DNA of 20,260 bases from Bacteroides sp. CAG:530 (lineage in GTDB: Bacteria; Bacteroidota; Bacteroidia; Bacteroidales; Bacteroidaceae): positions 69,238-89,497 of the forward strand of contig FR881218.1 of assembly GCA_000434735.1 (NCBI GenBank), read 5' to 3'. Both the position numbers and the translations under genes were made by a program. Shown piece by piece: positions 15,005 to 20,260 of this stretch (within the stretch, counting starts at the first letter, position 1; every line of letters starts with the position of its first letter). The notes below the pieces were generated by a model that saw nothing but the letters and a program-made list of their open reading frames with translations, was not told where the DNA came from and ran no database searches.

Positions 15005-17149
15005 TTAAGAGTTCTTCTTAAACCATTTATAAATCCAATTTCCAGCCTTATCGTAATACTGCGATTCTGCCCATCCACGTGGGTCTGCAAACGAAAGATT
15101 CTCGTTGGGGTCGTCTTTCTGTCCCGGATATATCAGCATTACGCTGTTGTTATTGAAGTACTTGGATATCTGCATAGGCAGTTTCTCGAACGAAGAATCA
15201 TACGATATGGAGCCTCTGCGCGAGCTTACTATCACAAACAGATGGTCGTAATTAACTTGTCCGGTAAGAATTAGCAGGTCGTCCCAGTCTTCTAACTCAG
15301 AATATGCAGTACGGGTATCTTTAAATCGCTTTTCTATAAAGCCGCGTATGTATCCCAATGTCTGCGGATGAGCGTAGAAATGAACCCTGCAACCCAACTG
15401 ACCGCTAAGCCTGCATAGGTGGGTAATCCATTTGGTAAAACCGTGTTCGAACTCCGACTTGGGCGGTACAGCCACAATTATGCGTCGCAGTACATTTACC
15501 GGCATCACAAAGCGAGCTACCATTACCTCAAGGTGGGTAGTCTTAAGCAAGTTCTCCGTAAGGCTACCAAAGAACGAATCGACAATATTGGTTTTATAGT
15601 GCAGACCTATAACGATGCTTGTAGCCTCGTACTCCTTGGCTGTATGCAATATACCGGATGTAATATTCAGGTCGAAACGAGTTACGGTTTGTAGCCTCAC
15701 ACTGGTAGAAGCCGCTATCTGCGCGGCACGCTCTAAGTTACGCTTGCTACACATCTCCTGCCTAACCGAGTCATTATCGTCATTAATAACGCTTAATGCA
15801 ATAAGATTATCGGGCTTCTTCTCGTCGCGTACCATCAGCGACAGGTCCATAAGTCCTTCTAAAGTATGCGGATTGGCAAGCGATATCAGAATTCTTTCTT
15901 TCTCTTGTCCCTTCTCATCGTTTACCGCTACATCGTCCATAGCCATCCTCTTGGCTGCATGTTCGGTAATGAACGAGCTGACTACACAAGTTACCAAGAT
16001 AAGCATAATGGTACCGTTAAGCACATCGTCGTTAAGAAGGCGACTTCCGTCGGGTAATATAATATTATATCCCACCAGCACCGCTGCCAGTGTAGCCGCT
16101 GCCTGAGCACTACTCAAGCCGAACATCATAGCACGCTCTATGCCTCGCATTCTATAGATTTTTTGAGTGAGCCACGAGGCTATCCATTTACCTCCTAATG
16201 CCACTACTATCATAACCGATGCTACTTTTAAAGAGTCTATATGACCAAACAATACATTCAGGTCGATAAGCATACCCACTCCTATCAGGAAGTAAGGGAT
16301 GAACAATGCGTTTCCCACAAACTCCAGATGGCTCATCAACGGCGATACGTGAGGGATGAGGCGGTTTAATACCAATCCAGCCAAGAACGCTCCAAGTATG
16401 CCTTCCATTCCAACAAATTCCATCAATCCGGCTCCTAAGAACACCATAGCCATCACGAAGATGTACTGCACCACGTTATCGTTATAACGGCGGAAAAACC
16501 AGCGACCTATGCGAGGAAACGTAATCATGATGAATCCGCCTATCAGTATTACCTTCAATGCCAGCCATACCCAGAACATTTCTGAGTATTCGCCTTTATA
16601 CATACCGCCCACCACTGCAAGAACAAGCAGCGTCAGTGTATCGGTAACAGCAGTACCTCCAACTGCAATATTTACCGAACGCTGGCGGTTAATGCCGTAG
16701 CGTATAACGATGGGATAAGCTATAAGCGTATGCGATGCGTACATACTGGCTAGCAGCACAGAAGCAGTTATGGTATAACCAAGCAGACTTACGTTGGTCC
16801 AGATACCTATGGCCAGCGGAATGACAAAAGCCAGCAAACCAAGCACAGTAGCCTTAAAGCGGATGCTCTTGAAGTCTTCCATGTTCATTTCCAAACCCGC
16901 CAAGAACATGATGTAATATAAGCCTACTTTACCAAAGAGTTCAAAGCTACTATCGCGCGCCAAAATATTGAAACCATGCTCACCGATTACGATACCAGCC
17001 AGAATCATACCTATGATGTGAGGTATGCGTAGACGCTCTAAAACAATAGGAGCGAACAAGATAATGACCAACACTAAAAAGAATATCCACGTAGGATCTG
17101 TAATAGGGAAATGAATATTTAGGTCAAAAAGATTGAATATTTCTTTCAT
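15005..17149 (-). CDS. CPA2-type cation/proton antiporter with universal-stress-like C-terminal region
   Basis: Inner-membrane exchanger of 714 residues. Residues about 20-395 form the polytopic Na+/H+-exchanger domain, with LRIPHIIGMILAGIVIGEHG, FLAGLEMNM, ASMYASHTLIAYPIV, GGTAVTDTLTLL and GAFLAGLVLNRL. In the unwound-helix region where many CPA2 members carry Asn-Asp or Asp-Asp, this one has Thr169-Asp170. The cytoplasmic part from about 418 to 680 looks like two universal-stress-protein-type domains (ILISLANPHTLEGLMDLSLMV; RRIIVAVPP), which may bind nucleotide or sense the cell state. It is not a KefC with an RCK/TrkA-N domain. The ion (Na+ or K+) cannot be read from sequence. A -7-like TATTTTTG on the minus strand at 17186-17179 precedes the ATG by about 30 bases. 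Confidence 0.88.
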   Translation of the reverse strand: MKEIFNLFDLNIHFPITDPTWIFFLVLVIILFAPIVLERLRIPHIIGMILAGIVIGEHGFNILARDSSFELFGKVGLYYIMFLAGLEMNMEDFKSIRFKATVLGLLAFVIPLAIGIWTNVSLLGYTITASVLLASMYASHTLIAYPIVIRYGINRQRSVNIAVGGTAVTDTLTLLVLAVVGGMYKGEYSEMFWVWLALKVILIGGFIMITFPRIGRWFFRRYNDNVVQYIFVMAMVFLGAGLMEFVGMEGILGAFLAGLVLNRLIPHVSPLMSHLEFVGNALFIPYFLIGVGMLIDLNVLFGHIDSLKVASVMIVVALGGKWIASWLTQKIYRMRGIERAMMFGLSSAQAAATLAAVLVGYNIILPDGSRLLNDDVLNGTIMLILVTCVVSSFITEHAAKRMAMDDVAVNDEKGQEKERILISLANPHTLEGLMDLSLMVRDEKKPDNLIALSVINDDNDSVRQEMCSKRNLERAAQIAASTSVRLQTVTRFDLNITSGILHTAKEYEATSIVIGLHYKTNIVDSFFGSLTENLLKTTHLEVMVARFVMPVNVLRRIIVAVPPKSEFEHGFTKWITHLCRLSGQLGCRVHFYAHPQTLGYIRGFIEKRFKDTRTAYSELEDWDDLLILTGQVNYDHLFVIVSSRRGSISYDSSFEKLPMQISKYFNNNSVMLIYPGQKDDPNENLSFADPRGWAESQYYDKAGNWIYKWFKKNS

Positions 17150-17178
17150 AAACGTGTATCATTATTTCAAATTAAAGA

Positions 17179-17186
17179 CAAAAATA
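17179..17186 (-). promoter_or_regulatory. -7 box of the antiporter-lolD unit
   Basis: The minus strand reads TATTTTTG, matching TAnnTTTG, 29 bases from the antiporter ATG. No convincing -33 element was seen. It shares a 221-base intergenic region (17150-17370) with the divergent asd promoter. Confidence 0.4.
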
Positions 17187-17229
17187 TAAAAATTCTTCGT
17201 GTTTTCGACTTTATACCATCAAAATGTTT

Positions 17230-17237
17230 TATTTTTG
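17230..17237 (+). promoter_or_regulatory. -7 box of asd
   Basis: TATTTTTG at 17230-17237 followed by CAG fits the consensus. A TTTCG at 17203-17207 is a weak -33 candidate with 22-base spacing. It implies a leader of about 125 bases before asd, longer than for most genes here. The leader contains a 14-codon open frame (17266-17310) and a tandem CTTAACAG repeat (17342-17357), but I see no terminator hairpin or known riboswitch. Confidence 0.45.
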
Positions 17238-17370
17238 CAGCCAATAACTTATCAATCGGAAACACATGGTTCATCATTCGCTACATTTTGTACGCAAACA
17301 TAAAGATTGAACGATAAAACGAGATAAGAAGAATGTAATTACTTAACAGCTTAACAGAAAATTTAGAAAA

Positions 17371-18381
17371 ATGAAAGTAGCTATTGTTGGTGCAAGCGGA
17401 GCCGTAGGACAGGAGTTCTTACGCGTGCTCGATGAGAGAAACTTCCCCATCGATGAATTGGTATTGTTTGGTTCTTCACGCAGTGCAGGACGAAAATACA
17501 CTTTCCGCGGTAAAGAAATTGAAGTGAAATTACTGCAGCACAATGATGACTTCAAAGGTGTTGACATTGCATTTACTTCAGCAGGAGCTGGAACATCGAA
17601 AGAATTCGCAGAGACTATTACTAAATATGGTGCCGTAATGATTGACAACTCAAGCGCATTCCGTATGGATACTGATGTGCCTTTGGTTGTGCCCGAAGTT
17701 AACCCGGAAGATGCGTTGACTCGTCCGCGCGGCATCATTGCCAACCCTAACTGTACTACTATCCAGATGGTGGTGGCACTGAAGGCTATAGAAAACCTTA
17801 CTCACATTAAACGTGTACACGTATCTACTTATCAGGCTGCCAGCGGAGCTGGTGCTGCAGCTATGGACGAGCTGTACGAACAGTACCGTCAGGTATTGGC
17901 AGGCGAGCCTGTAACCGTAGAGAAATTCGCTTATCAGTTGGCATTCAACTTGATTCCGCAGATTGACGTATTTACCGACAATGGTTATACCAAGGAAGAG
18001 ATGAAGATGTTTAACGAGACTCGTAAAATTATGCACTCTGACGTAAAAGTCAGTGCAACTTGCGTACGTGTTCCGGCTCTTCGCTCTCACTCTGAAAGCA
18101 TCTGGATTGAAACAGAACGTCCGGTTTCTATCGAAGAAGCTCGTAAGGCATTTGCCGAAGGCGATGGTTTGGTGCTGATGGATAACCCTGCAGAAAAGGA
18201 ATATCCTATGCCGTTATTCCTGGCAGGAAAAGACCCTGTATACGTAGGACGTATCCGCAAGGATTTGTCGGACGAAAACGGATTGACATTCTGGATCGTA
18301 GGCGACCAGATTAAGAAGGGTGCCGCTCTTAACGCAGTACAGATAGCCGAATATCTTATCAAAGTAAAAAACGTAGGTTAA
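17371..18381 (+). CDS. asd: Aspartate-semialdehyde dehydrogenase
   Basis: Reduces L-aspartyl-4-phosphate to aspartate semialdehyde with NADPH, the branch point to lysine/diaminopimelate, threonine and methionine. It is 336 residues, the usual length. The N-terminal nucleotide-binding GASGAVGQEFLRVL (7-20), the active-site Cys128 in NPNCTT, STYQAASGAG (152-161) and the substrate-binding VPALRSHSE with catalytic His240 are all present. The ATG at 17371 starts directly at the dinucleotide fold. The gene appears monocistronic, with its own promoter and a strong terminator, and is divergent from the antiporter gene. Confidence 0.96.
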   Translation: MKVAIVGASGAVGQEFLRVLDERNFPIDELVLFGSSRSAGRKYTFRGKEIEVKLLQHNDDFKGVDIAFTSAGAGTSKEFAETITKYGAVMIDNSSAFRMDTDVPLVVPEVNPEDALTRPRGIIANPNCTTIQMVVALKAIENLTHIKRVHVSTYQAASGAGAAAMDELYEQYRQVLAGEPVTVEKFAYQLAFNLIPQIDVFTDNGYTKEEMKMFNETRKIMHSDVKVSATCVRVPALRSHSESIWIETERPVSIEEARKAFAEGDGLVLMDNPAEKEYPMPLFLAGKDPVYVGRIRKDLSDENGLTFWIVGDQIKKGAALNAVQIAEYLIKVKNVG

Positions 18382-18402
18382 TCACTACGATATAAAAACA
18401 GA

Positions 18403-18451
18403 AACGTCCCGGTTTTCAATTTCATGATAGAAAACCGGGACGTTCTTTTTT
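18403..18451 (+). terminator. Intrinsic terminator of asd, probably bidirectional
   Basis: Bases 18403-18417 and 18430-18444 form a perfect 15-pair stem (core AACGTCCCGG/CCGGGACGTT) with a 12-base loop, followed by C and six T. On the minus strand the stem is followed by TTCTGTTTTT, so it can also stop transcripts of the mrp gene arriving from the other side. Confidence 0.93.
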
Positions 18452-18479
18452 GTCCTTACGCTATGTTTTAGCGGAAATA

Positions 18480-19580
18480 TTATTTATGCGTATGCACAAT
18501 TTCTGTAGGAGCCATTTCGGCGTTACGCTTTTCGGTCTGCTTAACCACGTTGCGTGCAAGTTCAAGAAATGCCTGTCCTACCATGCTGTTATCGTCGAGG
18601 GCTGCCGGCGTTCCGTTATCACCATTCTCGCAGATGCTCTGTACGATAGGAATTTGTCCCAACAATGGTACATTCAGTTCTTCCGCCAAACGTTTTGTTC
18701 CTTCTTTTCCAAACAAGTAGTAACGGTTATTAGGCAATTCTGCAGGAGTGAACCATGCCATGTTTTCTACCAAACCTAAGATAGGCACATTCACCTTATC
18801 GTTCATGTACATATTTATACCCTTACGTGCATCTGCCAAAGCTACTTCTTGCGGAGTACTTACTATAACGGCACCAGTAATGGCCAGTGTCTGAAGCAAG
18901 GTAAGGTGAATATCGCTTGTGCCCGGAGGTGTATCGAGAATAAAGTAATCTAATTCGCCCCACTTAGCATCGCCTACCAACTGTTTCAGTGCGTTGCTTG
19001 CCATACCGCCACGCCATAGAGTAGCTTGGTCGGGGTCTACAAAGAAACCTATAGACAACAGTTCGATGCCGTACTTCTCTATAGGAACAATCAAGTCGCG
19101 TCCTTCTACAGTTTCGGCATACGGACGAGCATCTTCTACCTGAAACATCTTAGGAACCGACGGACCGAAGATGTCGGCATCGAGCAATCCTACCTTATAG
19201 CCGAGCTTAGACAAAGCTACAGCAAGATTAGCCGCTATGGTAGACTTACCTACTCCACCCTTTCCAGAAGAAACAGCTATTACATTCTTAACCTGCGGAA
19301 GCATCTTTCCCGGTTCAGGACGAGCCGCCTGACGGCTCTCTGTAGTGATGGTAACCTCTACATCTTTAGAAACGTAAGTATGAATAGCGGTTTCGGCTGC
19401 CTTCACCACCGATTTCATAAACGGGTCTGTAGGTTTTTCGAAAGTAAGAGAAAAGCTGACTTTCATACCATCGATACGGAGGTTATCTGCCACCATCTCG
19501 GCTTCTACTATATTTTTCCCGTTGCCAGGATAACGCACTGTAGCCAGAGCATCGAGTATTAACTTAGGATATAATGTCAT
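18480..19580 (-). CDS. mrp: Mrp/NBP35-type P-loop ATPase (iron-sulfur carrier family)
   Basis: Cytoplasmic ATPase of 366 residues from the Mrp/ApbC/Nbp35 family, whose members carry or transfer iron-sulfur clusters to apoproteins. The N-terminal MIP18/DUF59-type domain spans about 1-80. The deviant Walker A SGKGGVGKS (105-113) is followed by LLDADIFGPSVP, and the switch/Walker B region is DTPPGTSD (216-223). The usual C-terminal CxxC that bridges a cluster between subunits is missing: the region after VENMAWF (271-277) reads TPAELPNNRYY, and Cys317 is the only cysteine in the protein. The ATPase machinery is intact. The gene lies 28 bases after trmB on the same strand, so the two are probably one transcript. 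Iron-sulfur transfer is family knowledge, not proven here. Confidence 0.92.
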   Translation of the reverse strand: MTLYPKLILDALATVRYPGNGKNIVEAEMVADNLRIDGMKVSFSLTFEKPTDPFMKSVVKAAETAIHTYVSKDVEVTITTESRQAARPEPGKMLPQVKNVIAVSSGKGGVGKSTIAANLAVALSKLGYKVGLLDADIFGPSVPKMFQVEDARPYAETVEGRDLIVPIEKYGIELLSIGFFVDPDQATLWRGGMASNALKQLVGDAKWGELDYFILDTPPGTSDIHLTLLQTLAITGAVIVSTPQEVALADARKGINMYMNDKVNVPILGLVENMAWFTPAELPNNRYYLFGKEGTKRLAEELNVPLLGQIPIVQSICENGDNGTPAALDDNSMVGQAFLELARNVVKQTEKRNAEMAPTEIVHTHK

Positions 19581-19608
19581 AGTTATGGTTGTTTATTGAA
19601 TTTCAGAA

Positions 19609-20260
19609 TTATTTGCTTGTCTGCAATCCGCTACGCTTACTGCGGTTGTAGCTTCGATAATCGTCAAGTTCTATCTCCACATCGGGTTCTTTCAGCTCGC
19701 CCTCTTGCGGCAAACGGAACTTGATATATTTGATATTGAGTCCACGGTCTAGCCATTGCTGCTCGTAGTAAGTACGAATGCTTAATATGTCATCGTCCAT
19801 ACCAGAGTGGTACAAGTCGTCTGTAATGAACTCTACCGGCAATTGGTTAGCCTCTATCATATACTTGGTGTAGGTAAACATGAAGTTACTATCTGTCTTT
19901 AGATGTACCAAGCCATCGGGCTTCAAGAACTTACGGTAGCGTTCCATGAAATAGGTAGATGTAAGACGTTTGGTAGCCTTCTTCATCTGCGGATCAGAGA
20001 AAGTCAACCATATTTCGCTAACCTCTCCCGGAGCGAAAAAGCGTTCTATAATCTCGATGTTAGTACGCAGAAAAGCGGCGTTCTTCAACCCTTCGTTCAA
20101 TGCCTCGGTAGCTCCAGTCCACATACGCGCACCTTTAATATCTACACCGATAAAATTCTTGTCGGCATATCTACGGGCAAGTCCTGTAGTGTACTCGCCT
20201 CTTCCGCATCCCAACTCTAACACTATCGGGTTGTCGTTATGAAAGAAGTCGGCATTCCAT
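19609..20260 (-). CDS. trmB: tRNA (guanine-N7)-methyltransferase, 5' end outside the window
   Basis: SAM-dependent enzyme that makes 7-methylguanosine at position 46 of tRNA. The frame is open to the window edge (Trp-Asn-Ala-Asp-Phe-Phe-His... at 20259), so the GTG at 20223 is internal and the start lies outside. Visible features: SAM-binding LELGCGRGEYT, NFIGVDIKGARMW with the acidic ribose ligand, TNIEIIERFF, WLTFSDPQMKKATKRLT in the place of the FPDPW...H motif of E. coli, and HLKTDS. About 217 codons are present; perhaps 30-40 residues are missing. The charged C-terminal tail (RSYNRSKRSGLQTSK) is suited to tRNA contact. It is upstream of mrp in a likely two-gene unit. Confidence 0.92.
   Translation of the reverse strand, partial: WNADFFHNDNPIVLELGCGRGEYTTGLARRYADKNFIGVDIKGARMWTGATEALNEGLKNAAFLRTNIEIIERFFAPGEVSEIWLTFSDPQMKKATKRLTSTYFMERYRKFLKPDGLVHLKTDSNFMFTYTKYMIEANQLPVEFITDDLYHSGMDDDILSIRTYYEQQWLDRGLNIKYIKFRLPQEGELKEPDVEIELDDYRSYNRSKRSGLQTSK

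Noticed and set aside
17238..17370. Lysine riboswitch in the asd leader
   Set aside because: The leader is only about 130 bases, AT-rich, with no recognisable multi-helix core and no terminator or sequestering hairpin.
17650..18090. A 146-codon minus-strand frame inside asd
   Set aside because: It is antisense to the active-site region of a well-conserved enzyme and has no family features of its own.
1..20260. Mobile element, prophage, defence or toxin-antitoxin system
   Set aside because: No transposase, integrase, terminal repeats, nuclease or paired small genes were found; all large frames are assigned to housekeeping families apart from one exported protein.

Overview
This is ordinary chromosomal backbone from a member of the Bacteroidales, most likely Bacteroidaceae or a close relative. 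Three things point there. The promoters fit the Bacteroidetes pattern (-7 box TAnnTTTG with a TTG/TTTG element about 18-22 bases upstream). Start codons lack Shine-Dalgarno sites. The gene set includes a hybrid one-protein two-component regulator ending in an AraC-type HTH, and a xylose isomerase/xylose symporter pair laid out as I recall it from Bacteroides. There is no rRNA, tRNA, CRISPR array, transposase, phage gene or attachment site, and every gene-free stretch is shorter than 300 bases.

Layout, left to right. (1) 1-2640, plus strand: the 3' part of xylA (xylose isomerase) and xylE (xylose/H+ symporter), closed by a strong terminator. (2) 2650-4599, plus strand: cysK and cysE, overlapping by 4 bases, the last two steps of cysteine synthesis. 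(3) 4605-11957, minus strand: read in transcription order this holds an S1-domain RNA-binding protein (cvfB family), an unrecognised secreted protein with an Arg/Pro/Asn/Gly repeat tail, an AsmA-like/GT51 peptidoglycan glycosyltransferase fusion, and a TPR hybrid sensor kinase. Each appears to have its own promoter. Between the last two lies a compact pair of related inverted repeats. (4) 12049-14309, plus strand: a Cu(I) P-type ATPase divergent from cvfB. (5) 14318-17149, minus strand: a CPA2-type cation/proton antiporter with a universal-stress-like tail, followed 12 bases later by a LolD-type ABC ATPase. (6) 17230-18451, plus strand: asd (aspartate-semialdehyde dehydrogenase) with a strong, probably bidirectional terminator. 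(7) 18480-20260, minus strand: trmB (truncated by the window edge) followed by an Mrp/NBP35-type ATPase.

The genes are mostly housekeeping: pentose use, cysteine and lysine/threonine/methionine precursor synthesis, envelope building, copper export, tRNA modification and iron-sulfur related functions. I see no defence, mobile or secondary-metabolite system, and no new multi-gene system. The points most worth a second look are the paired inverted repeats at 7559-7641, the secreted repeat-tail protein at 9820-10989, and the duplicated promoter-like sequence at 9698-9789. Three core enzymes also lack or change familiar residues: Mrp without CxxC, CysE without a C-terminal Ile, and a sensor kinase with a lipobox.
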